Positions 1 through 6,416 of a DNA stretch of 6,679 bases are shown piece after piece. The stretch lies in assembly GCA_002369075.1 (NCBI GenBank), contig DFEG01000041.1:1-6679 (forward strand), written 5' to 3'. This DNA is from Bacteroidales bacterium UBA3808 (lineage in GTDB: Bacteria; Bacteroidota; Bacteroidia; Bacteroidales; Paludibacteraceae). Numbering within the stretch: position 1 is the stretch's first letter; each line of letters begins with the position of its first letter. The notes beneath the pieces were generated by a model. That model had not been told where the DNA came from. It saw only the letters and a program-made list of their open reading frames with translations, and did not search any database. Both the position numbers and the translations under genes were made by a program.

Positions 1-1056
1 GACTACAAAGTACGCACTTGGCGCGATCTCATCGTACCTTTTGCACTCATCGGTGTGCCTGCACTCATCATCATGATACTGCAGAAAGAGACCGGTTCGG
101 CGCTTGTCTTTGCCTCCTTTCTGCTGGTCTTCTACCGTCAGGGAATGAGCGGATACGTGCTGTGGATGGGTGTAGCGGCAGTGGCGTTGTTTATCATCAG
201 TATCCGGTTCGGCGGCGTGCCCCTGCCGTTGGGCACAGGCAGCGTGGGTATATTGAGTTGCATGCTGCTGCTGACGGCGGTGGAGATTTATTTCATCTGC
301 AAAGAGCACCCGATGCGGTGGCAGGCACTGATATTAACAAGCAGCGTGGTTGTTATTTACGGGATCTGTCTCCTTATTAATATATGGGTAAAGGTGCCTT
401 TTGACTGGATATCGATGGGTGTGGTGGTTGCACTGATATTATATAACGTGTTCGTCAGTCTTTATTGGCGGAAATACATGCTGCTGATTGTAGCGGCGTT
501 CACGCTGTTCTGTATCGGATACACGCATGCTTGCGATTTTGTATTCCAGAAGGTGCTACAGCCCCATCAGCGGATCCGTATTGAGGTGTTGTTAGGTATG
601 AAAGAGGATCCCGCGGGCGCAGGGTATAACGTCAATCAGGCGCGTATTGCCATCGGTTCCGGGCGGTTCTTCGGCAAAGGTTACCTCAACGGCACACAGA
701 CCAAACTGCAGTTTGTGCCGGAGCAGGATACCGATTTTATCTTCTGCACCGTAGGCGAGGAATGGGGATTTGTCGGGTCTGTAGGCGTGCTGCTGATCTA
801 CCTGTTTTTCATCCTGAGGCTGATAGAGATCGCCGAGCGGCAGAGAAATATATCCACGCAGATTTACGCCTACTCAGTCGCCGGTATATTTCTCTTCCAC
901 CTCACTATCAACGTAGGAATGGTACTGGGATTACTGCCGGTAATCGGTATTCCGCTTCCGTTCTTCAGTTACGGTGGCAGTTCATTATGGGGATTCACGA
1001 TGCTGCTGTTTATCCTGCTGAGGCTGGATGCAGCACGTATGGAGCAATTGCGGTAA
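1..1056 (+). CDS. rodA: RodA, SEDS-family peptidoglycan glycosyltransferase (5' end outside window)
   Basis: This is the C-terminal 351 residues of an integral inner-membrane protein; the reading frame is open from base 1, so the true start lies upstream. RodA polymerises glycan strands from lipid II during lateral wall growth, together with a class B PBP (PBP2). Visible SEDS hallmarks are an early QKETGSALVF (the QPDLGTS equivalent), then GAGYNVNQARIAIGSG, a GKGYLNGTQ stretch and PEQDTDFIF, whose second Asp (fragment residue 245) matches the invariant catalytic-loop aspartate of the family. Near the end, GIPLPFFSYGGSS (bases about 946-984) is the FtsW/RodA/SpoVE signature. Between QKETGS and QRIRIE there are about 160 residues rich in hydrophobic segments, against roughly 55 in E. 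coli RodA, so extra membrane spans are likely; I believe this is usual in Bacteroidota. GTQ and the long insertion favour RodA over FtsW. The stop is 1 nt before yraN, suggesting co-transcription. Confidence 0.93.
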   Translation, partial: DYKVRTWRDLIVPFALIGVPALIIMILQKETGSALVFASFLLVFYRQGMSGYVLWMGVAAVALFIISIRFGGVPLPLGTGSVGILSCMLLLTAVEIYFICKEHPMRWQALILTSSVVVIYGICLLINIWVKVPFDWISMGVVVALILYNVFVSLYWRKYMLLIVAAFTLFCIGYTHACDFVFQKVLQPHQRIRIEVLLGMKEDPAGAGYNVNQARIAIGSGRFFGKGYLNGTQTKLQFVPEQDTDFIFCTVGEEWGFVGSVGVLLIYLFFILRLIEIAERQRNISTQIYAYSVAGIFLFHLTINVGMVLGLLPVIGIPLPFFSYGGSSLWGFTMLLFILLRLDAARMEQLR

Positions 1057-1057
1057 G

Positions 1058-1507
1058 ATGGCGTTTGTTACGAATCCCATAGGAATAATCGGCGAAGAAG
1101 AGGCCGCACGGATGCTGGAGAAGAAAGGATTCCGCATCGTCGAACACAACTGGCGGATGGGACATCTGGAGGTGGATCTGATTGCCGAGAGCAAGACGGA
1201 GATTGTCTTTGCTGAGGTGAAAGCGAGAACCAGTACATTCGGTGATATCCGGCCGGAGGAGTATGTGGACGAGAACAAGAAACGAAGGATGGTAGCGGCT
1301 GCCAACGGATATATCAAGTATCATAAGGTGGACAAATTGCCGCGGTTCGATATTATCGGTATAATAGTGAACCCGCAGACCAACGAAATCACGTACCGCA
1401 ACCACTTGGAGAACGCCTTTGTGCCTCACGTGCGGACGATCTCCTCCGGGAGCTTCAACGGGCAATGGAAATGGGGACACAGAAACAAAACAACAGGAAG
1501 AAAATAG
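1058..1507 (+). CDS. yraN: YraN/UPF0102 family protein with predicted PD-(D/E)XK nuclease fold
   Basis: A 149-residue soluble protein of the UPF0102 family, whose exact role is not established; the fold resembles Holliday-junction resolvases and restriction endonucleases. The family pattern is clear: GEEEAARMLEKKGFRI near residues 12-27, then N31-W-R, then GHLEVDLIA with D40, then VFAEVKAR with E53 and K55. Together these form the D...ExK metal-binding core. I chose ATG 1058 because it is 1 nt after the rodA stop and puts the GEE motif at the usual distance from the start; ATG 1028 would add ten residues read from inside rodA. Family members usually run to about 115-130 residues and often end just after the ENAF motif (here F121). 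This copy has a further 28-residue basic, Gly/Ser/Thr-rich tail. It sits between rodA and mnmG, 13 nt before the latter. Confidence 0.9.
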   Translation: MAFVTNPIGIIGEEEAARMLEKKGFRIVEHNWRMGHLEVDLIAESKTEIVFAEVKARTSTFGDIRPEEYVDENKKRRMVAAANGYIKYHKVDKLPRFDIIGIIVNPQTNEITYRNHLENAFVPHVRTISSGSFNGQWKWGHRNKTTGRK

Positions 1508-1520
1508 TCGATCAAATCGA

Positions 1521-3386
1521 ATGAACTTTATATACGACGTCATAGTAGTAGGAGCCGGCCATGCCGGTTGTGAGGCGGCCAGTGCAGCCGCCCGGATGGG
1601 TAGCCGTACGCTGCTCATCACCATGGACATGAACAAGATTGCGCAGATGAGTTGCAATCCGGCAGTAGGCGGTATCGCCAAGGGACAGATTGTACGCGAG
1701 ATAGATGCTTTAGGCGGTCAGATGGGGATCGTGACGGACAGGAGTGCTATCCAGTTCCGGCTGCTGAACCAGAGCAAGGGTCCAGCGATGTGGAGTCCGC
1801 GCAGCCAGAGCGACCGGAAAAGGTTTATAGAGGAATGGGTGAAGGTGCTCTCGGGAACTGATAACTTGTCTATCTGGCAAGACACCGTAGTGTCTCTTAT
1901 TATCAAAGATAATAAGGTATGCGGTGTGAAGACCGCTCTGGGTATCGAGATGGAGGCGCAGGCGGTGGTGCTGACCAACGGCACGTTCCTCAACGGGCTG
2001 ATGCACTGCGGCAAGACGCAGATACAGGGCGGTCGCACGTCTGAGCCTGCCTCATACGGGATTACGGAGCAGTTAGTGGCGTTAGGGTTCAGAAGTGACC
2101 GGATGAAAACAGGCACACCGGCGAGGTTAGATGCACGGTCTATCCATTTCGAGGAGCTGGTCCGTCAGGACGGTGACAACGACTGGCATCAGTTCAGTTA
2201 TCTGGACACCATACACAGAGGACTCAAACAGATGCCCTGCTGGATTACCTATACCAACCCAAAGACGCACGAAGCGCTACGCGCAGGATTAGCAGATTCT
2301 CCCCTTTTCAACGGACAAATCAAGAGTATCGGTCCGCGATATTGCCCCAGTATCGAGACCAAGATTGTGACTTTTGCCGACAAGGAGGCGCATCAGATAT
2401 TTCTGGAACCGGAGGGCGTGGATAGCAATGAATATTACGTAAACGGCTTCTCCAGCAGTCTGCCGTGGCAGGTACAGTTAGCGGGGCTGAAAACGATCAA
2501 GGGACTGGAGGATGTAGTGATGTACAGACCCGGATATGCCATCGAGTATGATTTCTTCGATCCCACCCAACTGCACCATACATTAGAGACCAAACAGATT
2601 AAAAATCTGTTTTTTGCCGGTCAGATCAATGGCACTACCGGCTATGAAGAGGCGGCAGGGCAAGGACTGGTAGCCGGCGTGAACGCCCATATCAACGTAC
2701 ACGGAGGTACACCTTTCACGATGGGCAGAGACGAGAGTTATATCGGTGTGCTGATAGACGATCTGATCAACAAGGGCGTGGACGAACCCTATAGGATGTT
2801 CACCTCCCGTGCGGAGTACCGTATTCTGCTGCGCCAGGACAACGCAGATGAGCGGCTGACACAACGGAGTTACGAGATGGGGCTGGCGGACAGCTACCGA
2901 TATGAGTTGCTAAAGAAGAAGCAAAAAGCCTGTACCGATTTCATCGGATTTATGCAGAGCACTTCCGTACGCAAAGGCGAGATAGACGGATGGCTGGAGC
3001 AAACAGGCAGCAGTGCACTGCATGAGGGATGCAAGATAAGCGATCTGATACTACGCCCGCAGGTAGGCATTAAGGCATTGGCAGAGGTTCTACCGGCGCT
3101 CAAGGAGAGGATTGCCGATTTAACAGACGAGGTGGTTGAGAGTTGCGAGATACAGATCAAGTACGCCGGCTACATCAAGCGCGAGCAGGCGGAAGCCGCC
3201 AAACTGCAGCGACTGGAGCAGATACGCATACCCGACACATTCAACTACGAGGAGGTACAAAGCCTGAGCACCGAGGCGCGCCAGAAACTGACACGTATCC
3301 GTCCAAGGTCTATCGGCGAAGCCCAACGGATCCCAGGCGTAAGTCCCAATGACATTAGCGTACTGTTAGTACTGATGGGAAGATAA
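1521..3386 (+). CDS. mnmG: MnmG (GidA), tRNA U34 5-carboxymethylaminomethyl modification enzyme, FAD-binding subunit
   Basis: Encodes 621 residues, close to the family's usual 620-630. With the GTPase MnmE it installs the carboxymethylaminomethyl group at C5 of wobble U34 in certain tRNAs, using FAD, NADH and a methylenetetrahydrofolate carbon; it acts in the cytoplasm. The N-terminal dinucleotide fold is plain: YDVIVVGAGHAGCEAA (residues 5-20). Next come SCNPAVGGIAKG with conserved C45, the GidA signature GPRYCPSIETK from residue 271 with conserved C275, and the second signature from residue 366 (AGQINGTTGYEEAAGQG). The C-terminal helical region, which contacts MnmE and tRNA in the family, ends in a typical RPRSIGEAQRIPGVSP block. 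ATG 1521 is chosen because it puts the Rossmann strand right at the N-terminus; the upstream in-frame ATG 1419 would add 34 unrelated residues overlapping yraN. mnmE is not in the window. Confidence 0.98.
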   Translation: MNFIYDVIVVGAGHAGCEAASAAARMGSRTLLITMDMNKIAQMSCNPAVGGIAKGQIVREIDALGGQMGIVTDRSAIQFRLLNQSKGPAMWSPRSQSDRKRFIEEWVKVLSGTDNLSIWQDTVVSLIIKDNKVCGVKTALGIEMEAQAVVLTNGTFLNGLMHCGKTQIQGGRTSEPASYGITEQLVALGFRSDRMKTGTPARLDARSIHFEELVRQDGDNDWHQFSYLDTIHRGLKQMPCWITYTNPKTHEALRAGLADSPLFNGQIKSIGPRYCPSIETKIVTFADKEAHQIFLEPEGVDSNEYYVNGFSSSLPWQVQLAGLKTIKGLEDVVMYRPGYAIEYDFFDPTQLHHTLETKQIKNLFFAGQINGTTGYEEAAGQGLVAGVNAHINVHGGTPFTMGRDESYIGVLIDDLINKGVDEPYRMFTSRAEYRILLRQDNADERLTQRSYEMGLADSYRYELLKKKQKACTDFIGFMQSTSVRKGEIDGWLEQTGSSALHEGCKISDLILRPQVGIKALAEVLPALKERIADLTDEVVESCEIQIKYAGYIKREQAEAAKLQRLEQIRIPDTFNYEEVQSLSTEARQKLTRIRPRSIGEAQRIPGVSPNDISVLLVLMGR

Positions 3387-3392
3387 AGGGGG

Positions 3393-3413
3393 ATTTGACA
3401 TTTGGGATTTGAG
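3393..3413. repeat. Three degenerate heptamer repeats after mnmG
   Basis: Three consecutive 7-bp units, ATTTGAC, ATTTGGG and ATTTGAG, start 7 nt after the mnmG stop. Read on the other strand, the array inside tsaE (5933-5974) is built of TTTTGAC/TTTCGAC units, so the two look like members of one heptamer family in opposite orientation. No function is known to me. The first unit overlaps a weak promoter-like -35 match. Confidence 0.55.
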
Positions 3414-3424
3414 GGTTTTATAAC
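3395..3424 (+). promoter_or_regulatory. Weak promoter candidate for the apt-uvrC-tsaE-lolD run
   Basis: TTGACA (3395-3400) is followed after 18 nt by TATAAC (3419-3424). This resembles a general sigma70 promoter, but Bacteroidota housekeeping promoters usually read TTTG about 19-21 nt before TAnnTTTG. TTTG is present here (3394-3397), while the -7 element fits only at its TA. A promoter somewhere in this gap is expected because the gap separates two closely spaced gene runs; its exact position is a guess. Confidence 0.2.
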
Positions 3425-3429
3425 GAACT

Positions 3430-3449
3430 TTAGTTTATAAATAAACTAA
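3430..3449. repeat. Perfect A/T-rich inverted repeat, 9-bp arms
   Basis: The arms TTAGTTTAT (3430-3438) and ATAAACTAA (3441-3449) are exact reverse complements around a 2-nt AA centre. Each arm has a single G:C pair and no T-tract follows, so it is a poor intrinsic terminator. It could be an operator for a dimeric DNA-binding protein, or an easily melted element beside the parS-like site 7 nt downstream. The role is unknown. Confidence 0.55.
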
Positions 3450-3456
3450 TTATGAG

Positions 3457-3472
3457 TGTTCCACGTGAAACA
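3457..3472. other. parS: parS-like chromosome-partitioning site (ParB-binding centromere)
   Basis: The 16-mer TGTTCCACGTGAAACA fits the widely conserved chromosomal parS consensus TGTTnCACGTGAAACA at every defined position. It is an imperfect palindrome centred on CACGTG (3462-3467) with 7 of 8 symmetric pairs. ParB binds such sites as a dimer, spreads or slides along DNA and recruits ParA and SMC; the sites cluster near the replication origin in most bacteria. It lies in non-coding DNA between mnmG and apt. I find no second copy here: the other CACGTG hexamers, inside yraN and uvrC, lack the GTTT/AAAC flanks. parA and parB are not in this window, so assignment rests on the motif and its position. 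Confidence 0.8.
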
Positions 3473-3478
3473 TTCCGA

Positions 3479-3502
3479 CATATAGAGATTCATATAGAGA
3501 TT
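3479..3502. repeat. Exact tandem duplication of a 12-mer upstream of apt
   Basis: CATATAGAGATT occurs twice back to back (3479-3490 and 3491-3502), ending 18 nt before the apt start and beginning 6 nt after the parS-like site. It falls in the probable apt leader. It may be a simple slippage duplication; no known binding motif is recognised. Confidence 0.7.
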
Positions 3503-3520
3503 TAATAATACATATATACA

Positions 3521-4060
3521 ATGACAGCAAATGAAGTAATCGCGGCTATCCGCAATGTACCGGATTTTCCTATTCCGGGAATTCAATTCAAAGACATTAC
3601 CACCGCCCTTGCCAAACCTGAGTGTCTGAAATGGTTGCGGGACGAGATGGTGAGAAGATATAAAGATCTGGGTATCACCCAGGTAGTGGGCATAGAGTCC
3701 AGAGGTTTTATCGTCGGACCGGCTGTAGCCATAGAGATGGGCGCGGGGTTTGTACCTATCCGCAAGCCGGGCAAGTTACCCGCAGAGACGCTCAAAGTAA
3801 GTTATGAGAAAGAGTATGGCACCGATACCATTGAGATGCACAAGGGGGCTCTAAGTGAGAGAGATGTAGTATTGATACATGACGATATTTTAGCTACCGG
3901 CGGCTCCATGATGGCGGCTGTAGAGTTGGTGCGGAAAGCAGGTGTCAAGAAGATTTACACCAACTGCCTCATTGAGTTAGAAGGACTGAACGGACGGAAG
4001 TTCTTGGAGGAAAGAGGAGTTGAGATAGATTGTCTGCTTGAGATTGAGGTAGATGAATGA
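3521..4060 (+). CDS. apt: Adenine phosphoribosyltransferase
   Basis: Encodes 179 residues, in the family's usual 170-185 range. The cytoplasmic enzyme joins adenine to PRPP, giving AMP and pyrophosphate (purine salvage). The N-terminus is typical (IRNVPDFPIPGIQFKDIT, about residues 11-28), followed by GIESRGFIVGPAVA and the flexible-loop region IRKPGKLPAET. The PRPP-binding loop is VVLIHDDILATGGS at residues 116-129, with D121 and D122 as the paired acidic residues. His120, where many Apts have Val, appears to be a lineage trait and not damage. ATG 3521 starts the conserved N-terminus directly; the leader is A/T-rich with no Shine-Dalgarno, as is common in Bacteroidota. It opens the second gene run, after a 134-bp gap, and is followed by uvrC 12 nt later. 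Confidence 0.97.
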   Translation: MTANEVIAAIRNVPDFPIPGIQFKDITTALAKPECLKWLRDEMVRRYKDLGITQVVGIESRGFIVGPAVAIEMGAGFVPIRKPGKLPAETLKVSYEKEYGTDTIEMHKGALSERDVVLIHDDILATGGSMMAAVELVRKAGVKKIYTNCLIELEGLNGRKFLEERGVEIDCLLEIEVDE

Positions 4061-4072
4061 GGGTAAAAGTGA

Positions 4073-5893
4073 ATGGCGGCAAAGGATGAACATATAGCAT
4101 TGCTGTTAAAACGCATACCGGAGAAGCCGGGTGTGTACCAGTACTTTAACAAGGACGGGCAGATAATCTATGTGGGTAAGGCCAAGAACCTGCGCCGGCG
4201 CGTCAACAGCTATTTCAACAAAGACCATCAGTCCTCCAAGACTCGCCAACTCGTTGCGCACATAGCAGATATCCGGTATGTGGTTGTTGACAGCGAGCAG
4301 GACGCATTTCTGTTAGAGAACAATCTCATAAAGCAGTACCAGCCGCATTATAATATATTGCTCAAGGACGGCAAGTCCTACCCTTCTATCTGCATTACAA
4401 AAGAACCCTACCCCCGGATTTTCAAGACGAGGACTATCAATAAGCGGAGCGGAGAGTACTATGGTCCGTACAGTTTCGGCAATACAGTAGATACCGTACT
4501 TGAGCTAATACATAAATTGTACCCTATTCGCACATGCAATATACCTCTTTCTGCCGAATCCATCGAGAGAAACAAAGTACGGGTATGCCTAAAATACCAC
4601 TTGCATAACTGCTGCGGTATCTGTGAGATGCGTCCGGGCAGTGAGCATTACCAGGAATGGATCGACCAGGCACGCAAGCTGATCAAGGGCGACGCACACG
4701 AGATAGGCAAGCAGTTAGAGGAAGAAATGTCGATGAAAGCGGCAGAAATGAAGTATGAAGAAGCTGCGGACATCAAACGGAAGATAGAACTCCTGGAGCA
4801 GTTCAAAAGCAAGACCATCATCACTAACACGCACGCAGGGGACATCGATGTGTTCGGCTACGACGAGCAGGACGACAAGGTCTATATATCCATGCTGCAC
4901 GTACATAACGGGTGTATCGTACAGGGTCAGACGATTGAGTACCGGCGCAAGATGGAGGAAGAGAAAGAGGAGTTACTGGCACTGGGTATGATGGAGCTAA
5001 GAGAAAGGCTTGAGAGCAAGACCAAAGAGGTGATTGTGCCGTTCATTCCGGAGGTTTTTGACGAGACGCTGCACGTGCATATCGCCATAAGCGGGGATAG
5101 GAAGAAGTTGCTCGAACTGGCGATGCAGAACGTACGGCAGTACAAATTGGACCGGCTCAAACAGGACGACAAGCTGAATCCGGAGCAACGGGGCGTGCGG
5201 ATCCTCACGGAGCTGCAGAAGATGGCGGGACTGCCTACCCTGCCGAGGTGGATTGATTGTTTCGATAACTCCAATATACAGGGAACTAACGCCGTAGCCG
5301 GCTGCGTGGTATATCGGATGGCCAAGCCGAGCAAGGGCGATTACAAGCGGTTTGAGATCAAGACGGTGGACGGTGCCGATGACTACGCGAGTATGCGCGA
5401 GGTAGTAAGGAGAAGATACCAACACCTGATTGACGAGGGAGGGCACATGCCGGACTTGATCATCGCCGATGGCGGTATAGGACAGATGCATGCCATCCGT
5501 GAGGCGGTGGAGGATCAGTTGGGGCTGAGTATTCCGATTGCGGGTCTGAAGAAAAACGACAAGCACCGGACGCAGACACTGCTCTATGGTTTTCCTCCGG
5601 CGGAGATCAGCATGCCTGTCACGAGTGAAGTTTTCCGATTGCTGACCGCCATTCAGGACGAAGTACACCGGTTTGCGATCACATACCACAAGCAGAAACG
5701 ATCTAAGTCGTTTATTCACAGCGAGTTAGACGAGATAAAGGGTGTTGGAGCAGCCACGAAAGAGAAGATTCTGAAGCATTTTGGGTCTGTGAAACGCGCC
5801 AGAACTGCTCCAAAAGAAGAATGGATTGAATTGCTCGGAACTGCCAGAGGATCAATGGTTTACGAGTATTTTCAGGGCAAAATAAGTGTCTGA
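4073..5893 (+). CDS. uvrC: UvrC, excinuclease ABC subunit C
   Basis: Encodes 606 residues, close to E. coli's 610. UvrC makes both incisions around a lesion in nucleotide excision repair, acting with UvrA and UvrB. The N-terminal GIY-YIG nuclease shows GVY (20-22), YVG (33-35), K36, R43, Y47, the metal ligand E82 and N94, which cuts 3' of the lesion. Cysteines 155, 172, 180 and 184 match the conserved set proposed to hold an iron-sulfur cluster. A UVR domain for UvrB contact spans about 212-246. The RNase H-like domain for the 5' cut has CFDNSNIQG (D398), DDYASM (436-437), IIADGG (D466) and H532 in DEVHRF. A helix-hairpin-helix region occupies about 553-604. All catalytic positions look intact. 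The start is 12 nt after apt and preceded by a GAGGG at 4059-4063, a possible weak ribosome-binding site. tsaE follows 22 nt later. Confidence 0.98.
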   Translation: MAAKDEHIALLLKRIPEKPGVYQYFNKDGQIIYVGKAKNLRRRVNSYFNKDHQSSKTRQLVAHIADIRYVVVDSEQDAFLLENNLIKQYQPHYNILLKDGKSYPSICITKEPYPRIFKTRTINKRSGEYYGPYSFGNTVDTVLELIHKLYPIRTCNIPLSAESIERNKVRVCLKYHLHNCCGICEMRPGSEHYQEWIDQARKLIKGDAHEIGKQLEEEMSMKAAEMKYEEAADIKRKIELLEQFKSKTIITNTHAGDIDVFGYDEQDDKVYISMLHVHNGCIVQGQTIEYRRKMEEEKEELLALGMMELRERLESKTKEVIVPFIPEVFDETLHVHIAISGDRKKLLELAMQNVRQYKLDRLKQDDKLNPEQRGVRILTELQKMAGLPTLPRWIDCFDNSNIQGTNAVAGCVVYRMAKPSKGDYKRFEIKTVDGADDYASMREVVRRRYQHLIDEGGHMPDLIIADGGIGQMHAIREAVEDQLGLSIPIAGLKKNDKHRTQTLLYGFPPAEISMPVTSEVFRLLTAIQDEVHRFAITYHKQKRSKSFIHSELDEIKGVGAATKEKILKHFGSVKRARTAPKEEWIELLGTARGSMVYEYFQGKISV

Positions 5894-5915
5894 GAATTGA
5901 ATAAAAATCACGAAC

Positions 5916-6416
5916 ATGAGTATTTATACGATAAAAGTCAAAAGTCAAAAGTCGAAAGTCGAAAGTCAAAAGGCGGAGGACTCCGAAAGTCAGCAATCAC
6001 TCCTTCTTCTCAACGAGCGGGGGGAAAAAGTAAGTCCGCTGGAGATTTTGCAGGTGTGCGAACCGAAGAGGGTTTTTGCGTTCGAGGGACAGATGGGTGC
6101 CGGGAAGACGACCTTCATCAAGAGTCTGTGCGAGGCGATGGGTACGGAGGATGTGGTGAACAGTCCGACTTTCGCAATCGTCAATGTGTACGATGTGGAA
6201 CAACCGTACAAGGGAGAGGTGTACCATTTCGACTGCTACCGGCTGAAAGATATCCGTGAGGCGATAGATTTCGGGGCGGAGGATTATCTGTACTCCGGTA
6301 ACTACTGTTTCATCGAGTGGCCGGAGATGATTGAGGCGCTCCTGCCGGAAGACACCGTCTATGTGAAGATCACGCCGATGGAGAACGGCGACCGCAAACT
6401 AACTATTGAGCTATGA
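5916..6416 (+). CDS. tsaE: TsaE (YjeE), ATPase of tRNA t6A37 threonylcarbamoyladenosine synthesis, with repeat-derived N-terminus
   Basis: Encodes 166 residues. TsaE is a P-loop ATPase that works with TsaB and TsaD, from TsaC-made threonylcarbamoyl-AMP, to form t6A at tRNA position 37; the protein is essential in many bacteria. Walker A is GQMGAGKT (residues 58-65). Further family motifs are SPTFAIVNVY, HFDCYRL and the C-terminal IEWPE. Walker A lies about 20 residues later than in typical members, and the excess matches the stretch coded by a heptamer array (5933-5974), reading KVKSQKSKVESQKAED. ATG 5916 is the only in-frame ATG before Walker A and has an A-rich leader; internal GTG/TTG codons near 6043-6054 are possible but would remove the N-terminal strand and helix. 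The stop overlaps the lolD start by 4 nt (ATGA), suggesting translational coupling. Function is secure; the exact N-terminus is less so. Confidence 0.92.
   Translation: MSIYTIKVKSQKSKVESQKAEDSESQQSLLLLNERGEKVSPLEILQVCEPKRVFAFEGQMGAGKTTFIKSLCEAMGTEDVVNSPTFAIVNVYDVEQPYKGEVYHFDCYRLKDIREAIDFGAEDYLYSGNYCFIEWPEMIEALLPEDTVYVKITPMENGDRKLTIEL
5933..5974. repeat. Heptamer tandem array in the 5' end of tsaE
   Basis: Three AAAAGTC units (5933-5953) are followed by two GAAAGTC units (5954-5967) and one decayed unit, AAAAGGC (5968-5974). A further isolated GAAAGTC lies at 5985-5991, out of register. The first five units contain no stop in any + strand frame, and because 7 is not a multiple of 3, each unit gained or lost would shift the reading frame of the tsaE body. 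The array is related on the opposite strand to the ATTTGAC-like heptads at 3393-3413. Confidence 0.9.

Noticed and set aside
1028..1057. Earlier ATG for yraN inside rodA
   Set aside because: It would add ten residues encoded within conserved rodA sequence; ATG 1058 right after the rodA stop gives the usual family N-terminus.
1426..1431. CACGTG hexamer in yraN (and another in uvrC near 5073) as further parS sites
   Set aside because: Neither has the GTTT/AAAC flanks needed for the parS consensus, and both are in conserved coding sequence.
1419..1520. Upstream in-frame start giving MnmG 34 extra residues
   Set aside because: The extension overlaps yraN, is unlike any MnmG N-terminus, and the Rossmann strand begins naturally at ATG 1521.
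1010..1681. A 223-residue antisense frame across rodA end, yraN and mnmG start
   Set aside because: Three confident + strand genes cover it, and it shows no domain or start signal.
3387..3460. An intrinsic terminator for mnmG
   Set aside because: The only hairpin is the A/T-rich inverted repeat with one G:C pair per arm and no following T-tract.
3452..3505. A 17-codon open frame (MSVPRETFRHIEIHIEI) upstream of apt, a possible leader peptide
   Set aside because: It reads straight through the parS-like core and the 12-bp tandem duplication, which explain its sequence. It has no ribosome-binding signal or regulatory codon run.
4997..5719. A 240-residue antisense open frame within uvrC
   Set aside because: It lies wholly opposite conserved UvrC domains, has no recognisable motif or leader, and is best explained as a shadow of the coding strand.
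5897..6259. A 120-residue + strand frame from TTG overlapping tsaE
   Set aside because: It is the wrong frame of tsaE. Its first part is the heptamer array, whose perfect units are open in all + strand frames, and no family is recognisable.
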